NCBI RefSeq assembly: GCF_009938205.1 | Contig: NZ_AP019655.1 | Span: 1,054,001-1,118,000 of the forward strand | Source: Vibrio panuliri | Lineage (GTDB): Bacteria > Pseudomonadota > Gammaproteobacteria > Enterobacterales > Vibrionaceae | Direction of reading: 5' to 3' | Length of the DNA: 64,000 bases | In this document: positions 8,959-18,629 of the stretch, piece after piece | How positions within the stretch are numbered: position 1 is the first letter of the stretch | Layout: each line of letters starts with the position of its first letter | The notes under the pieces: model-generated | Databases searched by the model: none | Told to the model about the DNA's origin: nothing | The model's input: the letters and a program-made list of their open reading frames with translations, nothing else | Translations under genes and position numbers: made by a program

Positions 8959-10776
8959 TTAACGGCGTTTTTCTGGCAGTAATTTGCTCTTATCTTGTGA
9001 GATCCACCAAGTATCAATCCCTAAATCATACTTGGGCATCACATCCGGACGTTCAAACTTATCCCACATCGCGACACGATAGGTACTGATATGCCATTGA
9101 GGGATAATGTAGAAATTCCACTGCAACACGCGATCTAACGCTCGCCCTAACGCCAGCAATTTTTCCGGCTCTTGTTGAGCTTGAAGAATTTGCTCAGTGA
9201 GGGCATCGACTACTGGCGATTCAACGCCTGCAGTGTTGTAAGAGGAATCAATATATTTGGAGTTCCACGCAATCAACAAGTTAGGACTTGGGTATGGGTT
9301 CGCAGAAAATGGCCAAGACACCATATCGAAATCGCGATCACGCAGTCGTTTAATAAACTGGGTCGTATCAATCGAGCGAATCTTCATGTCAATTCCCATC
9401 CGCTTTAAGTTCTTCTGCATCGGAATCGCAATCCGCTCTGTCGTCGGGCTGTACAAAAGAAACTCAAACGTCAACGGCTCACCCGTTTGAACATTCGTCA
9501 TCACTTTGTTTCTTAGCTCCCAGCCCGCTTCTTTAAGTAACTTAAAAGCAATTCGCATTTGGCTGCGAATCCTTCCAGAACCATCGGTCACTGGCGGCTG
9601 ATATTCTTGAGTAAATACTCGCGCGGGGATCTGATCTTTATAAGCATTTAAAATCTCAAGCTCTTGCTCGGAGGGTAAGCCTGCCGCCTCATAATCGGTA
9701 TTTTGGAAGAAACTACGCGTACGTGAATACTGCCCATAAAACATATTGGCATTCATCCATTCAAAATCCATTGCGTAATTGAGTGCTTCACGTACTTTGG
9801 CATCTTTGAACACCTCTCGCTGAGTGTTAAACACAAAAGCGGCCGTGCTCTCTGGCTTATGATGCGGAATTTCTTGCTTAACGATAAAGCCTTTATCAAA
9901 GTTCTGACCTGTGTATGAATTCGCCCAAAACTTCGCCGAGGTTTCTAAACGAAAATCAAACTCACCAGCTTTAAATGCTTCAAGCATTACGGTGTCATCG
10001 CGATAATAGTCGTACTGAACCTGCTGGAAGTTGTAACGCCCCACGTTGACGGGCAAATCTTTCGCCCAGTAATCTTCAATCAGTGAGTAGGTGACACTTT
10101 GCCCCGACTTAAAGTCAGAAATTTTATAGGCTGAGCTTCCGACCGGAGGCTGGGATAATGGCTCAGAGAAGTTTTTATCTTGCCAGAAGTGTTTGGGTAA
10201 AACTCGGGTCGACTGGGCGAAACTGAACAGCTTTTCGCGATTTGGTTTTGCCATTTCGATACGTACAACTAAATCGCTCTTGGCAGTTACTGACTTGATA
10301 TCTTCATAGTACACACGGTACTGAGGCACCCCTTCCGACATAAATTTATCAAAGGTAAATGCGACATCATGGGCAGTAATCGGCACTCCATCATGAAAAC
10401 GTGCGTTAGGATTAATATCAATTTCTAGCCAAGTATAGTCATCAGAATAGCGAACTTTTTCTGCGATCAATGGGTAATACGCGTCGATTTCATCGCTTGG
10501 GCTAAACATCAGCGTATCGTACAACTCTCCGGTACCACGCGCTGCCACGCCTCGGGAAGCAAAACGATTAAAATTATCGTATGTCCCTACCACGCCGTAA
10601 GTGATTTTACCGAACTTCGGAGCTTGAGGATTAACGTAATCAAAATGGGTGAAATTATCAGGATATTTTGCGGTGCCGAAACCGACGAGAGAGGTGCTTT
10701 CAATTACAGCGGCAAAGGCTGTTGAACTAACAAGCGTCAGTACGCTTCCTATTACTAGGCGTTGAAACTTCCCCAT
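8959..10776 (-). CDS. yejA: Periplasmic oligopeptide-binding protein YejA
   Basis: Extracytoplasmic solute-binding protein of family 5 (SBP_bac_5), 605 residues, the usual length for YejA. A signal peptide covers about residues 1-22 (MGKFQRLVIGSVLTLVSSTAFA). Family landmarks include ARFHDGVPITAHDVAFTFDK near 123-142, the KVREALNYAMDF region and, near the C-terminus, a Trp-rich stretch. It starts the yejABEF operon after a good ribosome site (GGGAGTAGCC). The substrate is presumably oligopeptides, by comparison with E. coli, where the system imports microcin C. The 160-base upstream region shows no operator I recognise. Confidence 0.94.
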   Translation of the reverse strand: MGKFQRLVIGSVLTLVSSTAFAAVIESTSLVGFGTAKYPDNFTHFDYVNPQAPKFGKITYGVVGTYDNFNRFASRGVAARGTGELYDTLMFSPSDEIDAYYPLIAEKVRYSDDYTWLEIDINPNARFHDGVPITAHDVAFTFDKFMSEGVPQYRVYYEDIKSVTAKSDLVVRIEMAKPNREKLFSFAQSTRVLPKHFWQDKNFSEPLSQPPVGSSAYKISDFKSGQSVTYSLIEDYWAKDLPVNVGRYNFQQVQYDYYRDDTVMLEAFKAGEFDFRLETSAKFWANSYTGQNFDKGFIVKQEIPHHKPESTAAFVFNTQREVFKDAKVREALNYAMDFEWMNANMFYGQYSRTRSFFQNTDYEAAGLPSEQELEILNAYKDQIPARVFTQEYQPPVTDGSGRIRSQMRIAFKLLKEAGWELRNKVMTNVQTGEPLTFEFLLYSPTTERIAIPMQKNLKRMGIDMKIRSIDTTQFIKRLRDRDFDMVSWPFSANPYPSPNLLIAWNSKYIDSSYNTAGVESPVVDALTEQILQAQQEPEKLLALGRALDRVLQWNFYIIPQWHISTYRVAMWDKFERPDVMPKYDLGIDTWWISQDKSKLLPEKRR

Positions 10777-10936
10777 GGCTACTCCCTTAGCGTTTTATAA
10801 TTCAATTACTTGAGTAAGTATATACTGAAATTTCTATTCCAACCTAAATCATACTTACCTATTTTGTTACTCTTTGTAGCCTATCCAAGGTCATAGAGAG
10901 TCTATCAACACTCCACTATGACCAAGCAGCTTTGCA

Positions 10937-11455
10937 TTACAGCATTTCTTTGGCGACAAGTTGAAGCAGAAACGTCTCGCGCTCAATGCTCATTCCTTTC
11001 TTCGGGCTCTCTGCCATCGTCTTTTCATTGTGCGCAATTGCTTCATGAATATTTAACCAGACCGGCTTCATACCATTCTTTATTTCATAATCTTCGTAAG
11101 CCGTTTGACCTAACTGACGGTCAATCTTGCAGGTGTAGCAATACGATGTCATATGCATCACATCCGCATCGTCCTTGTACCAAGGACGAAACTCTTCAAA
11201 AATCCCGAACGGTTTGATGCTATGGATATTTTGCGCACCCGTCTCTTCTTGAAGTTCACGCACCAAACCGGCGATCACATCTTCACCTTCATCGATACCG
11301 CCACCAGGGATGGTGTAATCATGGTAACGTTCTGTGTAAAGTAGAAGAATATCTTCCCCATCAACGACTATCGCACGGGCTGCTTTACGTTGAAATACTG
11401 TTTTATCGTCTAAATGCTCTATATCAGGATGAATCGTTGTTTTTAGATGTCGCAT
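10937..11455 (-). CDS. Nudix hydrolase
   Basis: Hydrolyses a nucleoside-diphosphate-linked or similar pyrophosphate substrate. 172 residues. The Nudix box is complete: starting at Gly52 the pattern G-x5-E58-x7-R66-E67-L-x-E70-E71-x-G73 is satisfied, so metal binding and catalysis should work. An insertion with Cys-Tyr-Thr-Cys (CYTC) near residues 127-130 follows the catalytic helix. It stands alone between yejA and the divergent ldhA. Substrate cannot be told from sequence; ADP-ribose, nucleotide-sugar or oxidised nucleotides are all possible. Confidence 0.87.
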   Translation of the reverse strand: MRHLKTTIHPDIEHLDDKTVFQRKAARAIVVDGEDILLLYTERYHDYTIPGGGIDEGEDVIAGLVRELQEETGAQNIHSIKPFGIFEEFRPWYKDDADVMHMTSYCYTCKIDRQLGQTAYEDYEIKNGMKPVWLNIHEAIAHNEKTMAESPKKGMSIERETFLLQLVAKEML

Positions 11456-11664
11456 TGCACTACTACAAGAAATAATTCAGATGCAGGATGCTAACATAGC
11501 AAGGTTTATAACTAAAACGTGATTTTCGCACACACAAATTTCATGGTTTATTTCACTAGCGAAACGCGCTATTAATGATTGGTATATGCCCAGACGGCTT
11601 GGAATATCATGCCCTCTAATAACTCGAGCCTTGGCCCTGAATCTAATTGGATATGAGGTAATTT

Positions 11665-12657
11665 ATGCTCAATGTAGCCATGTTTAGTAGTAAGTCCTAT
11701 GACGAAAAGTCATTTAGCGATATCAATCGTGAGTTTGGCTTTAATCTCCATTTCCATGATTTTCGCCTTAAGCAAAAAACTGCACGTATGGCACAAGGTT
11801 GTGAAGTCGTATGCGCCTTCGTCAATGATGACTTATCCGCGCCAGTGCTTAAAGAACTGGCAGAAAATGGCGTTAAGCTCATTGCGATGCGTTGTGCCGG
11901 TTATGACCGGGTTGACCTTGCCGCAGCGAAGCAACTGGGACTTCAAGTTGTGCGAGTACCTGCTTATTCACCAGAAGCCGTCGCTGAACATACTGTGGGT
12001 ATGATGATGTGTTTAAACCGCCGTTTTCATAAAGCTTATCAACGTACCCGAGATGCTAACTTTTCCCTTGAAGGTTTGGTCGGTTTTAACTTTCACGGCA
12101 AAACCGTTGGGGTTTTCGGTAGTGGTAAAATTGGCCTTGCGACCATGCGAATTCTAAATGGGCTTGGTATGAATATTTTGTGTTTCGACCCATATGAAAA
12201 TCCCCAAGCGATTGAGTTAGGTGTCACTTACTGCGATAAGGACACGTTACTGAAATCAAGTGATATCATCACGCTACACTGCCCGATGACACCAGAGAAC
12301 TATCACCTGCTGAATCAAGAAGCGTTCGATAAAATGAAAGATGGTGTGATGATCATTAATACATCTCGAGGTGAACTGCTCGATTCTGCAGCGGCAATCG
12401 AAGCCTTGAAGCAAGGGCGAATCGGCTCATTGGGCCTAGACGTCTACGACAATGAAAAAGATCTCTTCTTCCAAGACAAATCTAATGACATCGTCGTTGA
12501 TGACGTATTCCGTCGGTTGTCAGCCTGTCACAACGTACTGTTCACTGGACACCAAGCATTTTTAACCAGTGATGCATTGGCGAATATTGCCCAAACAACG
12601 TTAAGCAATATCAAAGCATTTAGTCAGAACCAAGTGAGTGGTAATGAAGTGATTTAA
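11665..12657 (+). CDS. ldhA: Fermentative D-lactate dehydrogenase
   Basis: Cytoplasmic NADH-dependent reduction of pyruvate to D-lactate. 330 residues, nearly collinear with E. coli LdhA (329). Visible landmarks: the nucleotide-binding loop VFGSGKIGLATMRIL near 150-164, catalytic Arg in INTSRGELLD near 235, Glu in VYDNEKDLFF near 264 and His in FTGHQAFLT near 296. The stretches RCAGYDRVDL and YQRTRDANFSLEGL are also diagnostic. Ribosome site GAGGT is about five bases before the start. Monocistronic, ending at a hairpin shared with the protease gene on the other strand. Confidence 0.95.
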   Translation: MLNVAMFSSKSYDEKSFSDINREFGFNLHFHDFRLKQKTARMAQGCEVVCAFVNDDLSAPVLKELAENGVKLIAMRCAGYDRVDLAAAKQLGLQVVRVPAYSPEAVAEHTVGMMMCLNRRFHKAYQRTRDANFSLEGLVGFNFHGKTVGVFGSGKIGLATMRILNGLGMNILCFDPYENPQAIELGVTYCDKDTLLKSSDIITLHCPMTPENYHLLNQEAFDKMKDGVMIINTSRGELLDSAAAIEALKQGRIGSLGLDVYDNEKDLFFQDKSNDIVVDDVFRRLSACHNVLFTGHQAFLTSDALANIAQTTLSNIKAFSQNQVSGNEVI

Positions 12658-12704
12658 GCCAGCGTAATTTAGCAATCACTGCGCTTACTTAAACGAGAAG
12701 TACC

Positions 12705-12740
12705 AAAGAAAAAGGCTCTGAAATCAGAGCCTTTCTTAAT
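12705..12740. terminator. Bidirectional terminator between ldhA and Lon-family protease
   Basis: Perfect 11-bp stem AAAGGCTCTGA/TCAGAGCCTTT (12711-12721 and 12724-12734) with a two-base loop. U-rich sequence follows in both directions, better on the minus strand. It sits between the stop codons of two convergent genes. Confidence 0.88.
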
Positions 12741-15100
12741 TATTTACGCAGAGCATTTAACTTGGCTTGGGCTATTCCGTAAATTGTATCGATCGGATAA
12801 CTACCTTCATCGCTTGGTGTTCCGGCCGGTTTGCCAGTAAAGATCTCTATCGCTTCAGTCACATGGTCGATCGCCCATATATTAAATTCACCACGCTCAA
12901 CCGCTTTGACAATATCAGGTCGTAACATCAAGTTATGCATGTTTGAACGTGGGATGATCACCCCTTGTTGGTTAGAGCGACCTTTGATGCCACACACATC
13001 AAAAAAGCCTTCTATTTTTTCGTTCACGCCCCCAATAGGTTGCGATTCACCAAACTGGTTCATCGAACCGGTAATCGCGATATCTTGTCGATTGGGCTGC
13101 TTAGAAAATGCCGAGACCACCGCACAGAACTCCGCCATACTGGCGCTATCTCCATCCACACCACCATACGACTGCTCAAAGGTAATTGTGGTGGTTAATG
13201 GTACTTTGGCGGTTTTGCCAAATACCGAAGACAGGTACGCTGTCAGTATCATAACGCCTTTTGAGTGAATGCTGCCGCCCAAATCAACACTGCGTTCAAT
13301 GTCAATGACATCACCGTCACCGTAACAGGTTGTGGCGGTAATACGGTTTGGTGCGCCAAACATATACTCACTGGTACTCAGCACCGATAGCGCATTGACT
13401 TGCCCAATCGCGCTTCCTTGGGTGTGAATCAAGGTTGTACCATTGATAAAGCCTTCCATCACTGCGTCTTTCAAACGGCTAACACGAAGCTCTTGATTCG
13501 ACAATGCCTCTTCAACATGGCTAGAGCGAATCATATTTGCGTTGGCTTGCTTCGCAACGTAGTTGGACTCACGCAGTAAATTCGCAATGTTGGCAGAGTG
13601 GAGTGAGAGCTTGTTCTGATCACCAGCCAGACGCGAACTGTGCTCAACAATACGGGCGATCGCCTTTCGGTCACAATGGAGCATATTGTTGTCATGCACC
13701 ACACTAGAAATAAACCGTGCATAGTGCATTTCCGAGTCCGGTGTGCGCTTCATTTCATCTTCAAAGTCCGCGGTTACACGGAATAACTCGCTAAACTCTG
13801 GATCATAGTGTTGAAGTAACTGGTATGTACGATAGTCACCAAACAAGATGATCTTAACATCCAATGGAATCGGCTCAGGGTCGAGTGATACTGCGCCTGT
13901 CAGGGTTAACTCTTTTTCTAATGAGGTGAAGCTCAACTGCCGAGAGCGCAGAGCGCGCTTTAATCCATCCCAGACGTATGGTTGCTCAAGCACTTTTTGT
14001 GCATCCATTAGCAACACACCGCCATTGGCTTTATGTAAACTACCTGCGCGAATCAGTGAGAAGTCGGTAAACACCGTACCTTTATAAGTAGCCGTTTCAA
14101 TGTAGCCAAACAAGCTATGATAGTTGGGGTTTTCTTCAACAATCACTGGGAATTCGCAGCCGTTACGATTGACCAAAATGTTGACCTTGTATCGACGCGG
14201 TAGTTTTTTATCTAAAGAAGCCGCAGCAATTTCTGCTTGTTCATTGCCTTGCTCTAAGAAAATATCGGCATTCTCGACAATATCTTTCTTCAATTCAGAC
14301 AGATAATGCTTAATCTCTGGATATTGAGAGTAATCCTCTTTTAGCTGTTTGATAAAGTGAGCAATCACATCTAAGGTGACGTCATCATTGAGTTTCTTTA
14401 TCTTCTCACTAAACGTCTCTTCCCACTCCGTGAGCTCCCTAACCATGGTGCGAAGTTTCACTTCTAGATCATCGATCGTCGAACTAAAGCGCTCTTGCTC
14501 TTTTACTGAGAGCTGGTCAAAACTCTCTTCTGTATGCAACTCTTCTCCATCCATTGCAACGAATTGATAGTCACCTTGAGTGGTGATCGTCAAGCTGATC
14601 TGCTTCTCTTTGGCTTCTTTACTGATCGACTCCAGTTCGATTGCTTGCTTTTGAGCCAGTTGCGCTTTGAGCTTCTCTGCGCGAGTAATATACAACTCAT
14701 TATCAAACGCCAGCGGCATCGCAACGACTAGCTTGGCGATCATTTTTTCAATGTCATGCTTGAATGTTTTACCCACACCGCAAGGCAGTTTTAGTACTTT
14801 TGGGGTGCGGTTATTTGAGAAATCGGAGACATAACACCAATCATAAAGCTCTGACACATCACTCTTATGGCGGTTTAAGTAACGCAAGATCATGGTGCGT
14901 TTGCCTAAACCATTTTGCCCAATTGCGTAGATGTTGTAGCCCTTCTCTTTGATTGACATGGCAAACTCAACCGCCTTCTGCGCGCGTTCTTGTCCAACAA
15001 TTTCATCAATTGGCGGTAAATCTTTGGTTGATTTGCTAGGAAGCTGATCCAGCTCTGTAGCGTGGTACAGTTGACTTGCTAATAGCTTTTCAATCGCCAT
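12740..15100 (-). CDS. Lon-family ATP-dependent protease (LonB/YcbZ-like)
   Basis: Predicted cytoplasmic AAA+ serine protease of 786 residues. A Walker A-like loop G61-QNGLGKRT lies near the N-terminus, followed by a long coiled-coil insert (about 150-260), a second ATPase-core part (LHKANGGVLLMDAQKVL near 365) and a C-terminal Lon protease domain. The catalytic dyad is intact: Ser652 in GDSAS and Lys695 in NEKIEG, 43 residues apart, the same spacing as Ser679/Lys722 of E. coli Lon. There is no Lon N-terminal substrate domain, so this is the YcbZ-type branch rather than classical LonA. Ribosome site AAGGGAA. Convergent with ldhA. Confidence 0.9.
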   Translation of the reverse strand: MAIEKLLASQLYHATELDQLPSKSTKDLPPIDEIVGQERAQKAVEFAMSIKEKGYNIYAIGQNGLGKRTMILRYLNRHKSDVSELYDWCYVSDFSNNRTPKVLKLPCGVGKTFKHDIEKMIAKLVVAMPLAFDNELYITRAEKLKAQLAQKQAIELESISKEAKEKQISLTITTQGDYQFVAMDGEELHTEESFDQLSVKEQERFSSTIDDLEVKLRTMVRELTEWEETFSEKIKKLNDDVTLDVIAHFIKQLKEDYSQYPEIKHYLSELKKDIVENADIFLEQGNEQAEIAAASLDKKLPRRYKVNILVNRNGCEFPVIVEENPNYHSLFGYIETATYKGTVFTDFSLIRAGSLHKANGGVLLMDAQKVLEQPYVWDGLKRALRSRQLSFTSLEKELTLTGAVSLDPEPIPLDVKIILFGDYRTYQLLQHYDPEFSELFRVTADFEDEMKRTPDSEMHYARFISSVVHDNNMLHCDRKAIARIVEHSSRLAGDQNKLSLHSANIANLLRESNYVAKQANANMIRSSHVEEALSNQELRVSRLKDAVMEGFINGTTLIHTQGSAIGQVNALSVLSTSEYMFGAPNRITATTCYGDGDVIDIERSVDLGGSIHSKGVMILTAYLSSVFGKTAKVPLTTTITFEQSYGGVDGDSASMAEFCAVVSAFSKQPNRQDIAITGSMNQFGESQPIGGVNEKIEGFFDVCGIKGRSNQQGVIIPRSNMHNLMLRPDIVKAVERGEFNIWAIDHVTEAIEIFTGKPAGTPSDEGSYPIDTIYGIAQAKLNALRK

Positions 15101-15296
15101 CTATATTCCCTTAATGCTGCGCCTGAACGATATCCAAATAATGTCTACGTATGAACGACTCAACGATGATAAACATCAATAATAAAACCACGAGACGTTA
15201 CTTAGATATAACAAGTCTAGTTTAATTTTATTTACGTTTTAGTGACTTAGGCTGTAATCGGGTTCAACAGCTCAAATAATAACCGCAATGCGCATT

Positions 15297-15315
15297 AATG
15301 ATAATTATTTGCAAT
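15297..15315 (+). promoter_or_regulatory. Fur-like box before the TPR/ATPase pair
   Basis: AATGATAATTATTTGCAAT matches 15 of 19 positions of the Fur consensus. It overlaps a plausible -35 (TTGCAA, 15309-15314), with TAAATA 18 bases downstream as a possible -10. The next gene starts at 15391. It is in the divergent region, so the Lon-family gene (start 15100) could also be affected. This is a consensus match only. Confidence 0.55.
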
Positions 15316-15390
15316 TGATATGCGTTTGCATTTAAATACTGTCAGTTCACTTTAAATGTATCATTTGTTGTTATCGAGGAAATCTCAGAG

Positions 15391-15885
15391 ATGGATCTAA
15401 AGCAATGCTGGAACCACTACTTAAAAGCAGAGCAGTTATTGGAGCAAGGGCACTGGCCAGAAGCGCAATACCTCTATGATCTGGTACTTTCAAACATGCC
15501 GACCCATATTCAAGAGTCAGCGAATAATTCGGCGACTAAACCCTGTCAGTTTGTTTGCTTAGTCACCGGTTATCGTGACGCGGCGGTTTCTCAATCACAG
15601 ATCCTCAACAAAATGGGCCAATACCAAGCGGCATTTGATTGCTTGAATCACGCCCATGCTCTGCTGCAGTTCCTTTCGATTGAACAAAATGACTTGGTTC
15701 GCGCAACCGAACACCTAATCACCAAAGCCAGTGACGATTTGCTCAGACACATTGGTGCATTTTGCTCGTCACAGCGCAATGCGAGCTGGATGTTCGAGTT
15801 TGAGCTATTGCAGAAAGCTCAACACTACTTCGACACCCTCAAATGTTCGCAACAAACACTTACTCGAACTCATGTGATGAATTGA
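15391..15885 (+). CDS. Small TPR-like protein of unknown function
   Basis: A 164-residue soluble protein that I cannot name. Two helical hairpins look like tetratricopeptide repeats: YLKAEQLLEQGHWPEAQYLY near residues 10-29 and ILNKMGQYQAAFDCLNHAHA near 71-90. Five Cys residues are scattered with no clear metal motif, and there is no signal peptide or membrane helix. The ribosome site GAGGAAA is present. It ends 12 bases before a double-ATPase ABC gene, so the two form an operon, preceded by a Fur-like box. A role as an adaptor of that ATPase is inference from position. Confidence 0.75.
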   Translation: MDLKQCWNHYLKAEQLLEQGHWPEAQYLYDLVLSNMPTHIQESANNSATKPCQFVCLVTGYRDAAVSQSQILNKMGQYQAAFDCLNHAHALLQFLSIEQNDLVRATEHLITKASDDLLRHIGAFCSSQRNASWMFEFELLQKAQHYFDTLKCSQQTLTRTHVMN

Positions 15886-15897
15886 TAAGGAAGTACA

Positions 15898-17523
15898 ATG
15901 TCACAATCTCCCCTTCTTACTGTTTCGCAACTCTCGGTCAGCTTTACCACCAATGACGGTATAGTCGATGCTGTACAAGATGTTAATTTTGAACTTTATA
16001 AAGGCGAAACATTAGCCATTGTTGGTGAGTCTGGCAGCGGGAAGTCCGTGTCCACCAACGCTGTGATGCGTTTGCTCCCTGCCAATGCCATTGTCGACCC
16101 TAACGCTAAAATCAACTTTGAAGGCCATGAGTTAACTCAGCTTGATGAGAAACGAATGCGTAAAATTCGTGGCAATCGAATTGGCATGATCTTTCAAGAG
16201 CCAATGACTTCTCTCAACCCCTATATGCGTGTGGGTGAACAAGTTGCAGAAGCGATAAAATGTCACCATAAGATCACCGCGTATCGCGCAAAACTCCGAG
16301 TGCTCGAGCTGTTTGAACTGGTTCACTTACCAGACCCAAACACCGCATACAAAAAATATCCTCACGAATTTTCCGGCGGTCAGTTGCAGAGAATTATGAT
16401 TGCCATGGCGTTAATCAATGAACCTGAAATATTGATTGCTGACGAACCCACCACTGCACTTGATGTCACTGTCCAAGCTGAGGTACTGAATCTGATCAAG
16501 GAGATTCAAGCCAAAATGGGAATGGCTATTTTGTTTATTACCCATGACCTTGGGGTCGTCAAACACCTTGCAGATCGAGTGATTGTGATGTGCAAAGGCG
16601 AAGTGGTTGAAAGTGGTGACTGCCAACAAATTTTCGCCGCTCCCAAACACAGCTATACCCAGATGCTGATTAACTCCATACCTAAAGGCAGTAAACAAGC
16701 GGTTGATGCAAACGCTGATCAACTGCTAGCAGTGGAAGATATTCGGGTTAAGTTTTTGGTTAAACCACATTTTATCGCGAGTAAAAGCGTCTACTTTGAA
16801 GCAGTGAAAGGGATCTCACTGCAGCTTAAACAAGGTGAAACCTTGGGTATTGTGGGTGAGTCTGGTTCAGGAAAATCGACTCTTGGTCGCGCCATCATCG
16901 GCTTGCTACCAAGCGAAGGCTCGATTACTTATCGCGGACAGAACTTTAGAAATCTCAGCAGCAAACAACGTCACGCGCTAAAAAAAGACATTCAAATGGT
17001 GTTTCAAGACCCTTACGGCTCACTTTCACCACGTATGACCGTTGGCGAGATCATTACCGAAGGTCTCACCGTGCATCAACCGCAAATGAGCAAATCAGAA
17101 CGACTCATGCGAGCGAAGAAAGCCTTGGAAGAAGTCCGCTTAGATCCGAGTGCAATCAATCGCTATCCCCATGAGTTTTCTGGTGGGCAAAGACAACGGA
17201 TTGCGATTGCGCGCGCCTTAATCTTAGAGCCCTCTTTTATTCTACTTGATGAACCGACTTCGGCACTTGACCGATCAGTACAACTGACCGTGATTGATCT
17301 ACTTAAAGAGATACAGCTCAAACACAATATTGGCTTCTTGTTTATCAGCCATGATCTGAGTGTGGTGAAAGCCTTATCTGATCGAGTACTTGTAATGCAG
17401 AAAGGTGAAGTTATGGAGCAAGGCAGTGCTGAGGAGATATTTAACCATCCTCAACACGAGTACACCAAAAAGCTTATCAGCGCATCGTTTGATATTGAAG
17501 AAAACGAAAACTTAGTCGCTTAA
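15898..17523 (+). CDS. Orphan fused double-ATPase of peptide-type ABC transporter
   Basis: 541-residue protein with two complete ATPase domains: Walker A GESGSGKS near 43-50 and again near 321, signatures FSGGQLQR and FSGGQRQR, Walker B boxes ILIADEPTTALD and ILLDEPTSALD, and both H-loop residues (FITHDL, FISHDL). It belongs to the DppD/DppF-fused, YejF-like group and is a second such protein in this window besides YejF at 5231-6817. No permease or binding protein gene is adjacent; its only partner is the TPR-like gene 12 bases upstream. It may serve a transporter encoded elsewhere, perhaps under iron control. Ribosome site AAGGAAG is good. Confidence 0.87.
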   Translation: MSQSPLLTVSQLSVSFTTNDGIVDAVQDVNFELYKGETLAIVGESGSGKSVSTNAVMRLLPANAIVDPNAKINFEGHELTQLDEKRMRKIRGNRIGMIFQEPMTSLNPYMRVGEQVAEAIKCHHKITAYRAKLRVLELFELVHLPDPNTAYKKYPHEFSGGQLQRIMIAMALINEPEILIADEPTTALDVTVQAEVLNLIKEIQAKMGMAILFITHDLGVVKHLADRVIVMCKGEVVESGDCQQIFAAPKHSYTQMLINSIPKGSKQAVDANADQLLAVEDIRVKFLVKPHFIASKSVYFEAVKGISLQLKQGETLGIVGESGSGKSTLGRAIIGLLPSEGSITYRGQNFRNLSSKQRHALKKDIQMVFQDPYGSLSPRMTVGEIITEGLTVHQPQMSKSERLMRAKKALEEVRLDPSAINRYPHEFSGGQRQRIAIARALILEPSFILLDEPTSALDRSVQLTVIDLLKEIQLKHNIGFLFISHDLSVVKALSDRVLVMQKGEVMEQGSAEEIFNHPQHEYTKKLISASFDIEENENLVA

Positions 17524-17563
17524 GCTTAAAGCCCAGCACAAAACCAAAACTTATTTATAACCT

Positions 17564-17583
17564 GCCCACTAGAAATAGTGGGC
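17564..17583. terminator. Hairpin between convergent ATPase and LysR genes
   Basis: Perfect 8-bp inverted repeat GCCCACTA/TAGTGGGC with a four-base loop. It overlaps the stop codon of the LysR gene (17569-17571). No good U-run follows on either strand, so termination is likely but not certain. Confidence 0.55.
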
Positions 17584-18468
17584 TATTTGTAGGTAGCGCT
17601 CTTTAATATGCTCAATTAACAGCTTAACCTTTTTAGGAGGCTGACGCGTAAAGGGATAAACAGCATATATTCCTAACCTCTTACCCACCTGCTCGGGGAA
17701 AAGATCCACCAGCTCTCCGCCATTTAAATCATGATACACCAGACAGCGTGGTACATAAGCGATACCATGCCCTCCTAACGCGGCTTTACGCAATGCCGTC
17801 GCGTTATCAGTGGAGAAGTTTCCTGAGACTCGCAAAATCGTGTTGCGCTTTGCACCTTTAAACTCCCATTCACTCGCACCTGTCGTTTGATAAGCATATT
17901 GCAGGCAATTGTGGTTAAGCAGATCGTTAGGGGTCTGTGGTCGTCCAAACTTACTGATATACGCAGGAGAAGCACACACAACCCATTGCGAGTCCAGCAT
18001 ATGGCGCGCAATAAGGCTTGAGTCTTCTAGATAGCCGGTGCGGATAACCAAATCATAGCCACCATCAACTAAATCAACAAAGCGATTGTCGAGCGACATG
18101 TCAACCGTCAAACCGAGGTGAATATTGCAAAACTCCGCCACAGCGTCAGCTAGCAACAAATCGCCGGAGATCGTTGGCACTGACATTTTGATATGACCGC
18201 TGACTTTCTCACCAAAGCCGGATACCGAGTCAGCCGCTTCTTGCGTGGCTTGCTTCACATTTTTAGCACCTTGTAACAACGCTCGCCCAGCTTCAGTCAA
18301 GGTTAACTTGCGCGTGGTCCGATATAGCAATTGAACACCAGCTTGCTCTTCAAGCCGTGCAATTCTCTTGCTAACTACCGAATTTGTAAGGTTATTTTGT
18401 TCTGCAGCTTTGCTAAAGCTCCCCAATTCAAACACCTGAGAAAACAAAATCAAATCATCAGCACGCAT
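17569..18468 (-). CDS. LysR-family transcriptional regulator
   Basis: 299-residue DNA-binding regulator. The winged helix-turn-helix lies at about residues 1-60 (FELGSFSKAAEQNNLTNSVV, SKRIARLEEQAGVQLLYRTT), followed by a linker helix and a LysR substrate-binding domain (about 90-295). It belongs to the AaeR/DsdC-like group in which a single residue class binds small acids, but the effector is unknown. It is transcribed divergently from the L-lactate permease gene with 161 bases between, the classical layout for a regulator of its neighbour, so control of lldP is a reasonable inference. Confidence 0.88.
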   Translation of the reverse strand: MRADDLILFSQVFELGSFSKAAEQNNLTNSVVSKRIARLEEQAGVQLLYRTTRKLTLTEAGRALLQGAKNVKQATQEAADSVSGFGEKVSGHIKMSVPTISGDLLLADAVAEFCNIHLGLTVDMSLDNRFVDLVDGGYDLVIRTGYLEDSSLIARHMLDSQWVVCASPAYISKFGRPQTPNDLLNHNCLQYAYQTTGASEWEFKGAKRNTILRVSGNFSTDNATALRKAALGGHGIAYVPRCLVYHDLNGGELVDLFPEQVGKRLGIYAVYPFTRQPPKKVKLLIEHIKERYLQIAHYF

Positions 18469-18629
18469 CTATTACACCATTTTTGGAACTAATTATTTTC
18501 ATTATCTCCCTATATCAACAAAAAATAAAGCGTAATATTCACACTCGATTAACAGTCAAATCACAATAAATCTAACTACAAAATTAATCGTCAGCATTTA
18601 ATCATTCGGCCCGAGAAAGGAAGTACCTC

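Noticed and set aside
12831..13268. 145-codon plus-strand open frame
   Set aside because: Shadow of the Lon-family protease domain on the other strand; the protease motifs leave no room for doubt.
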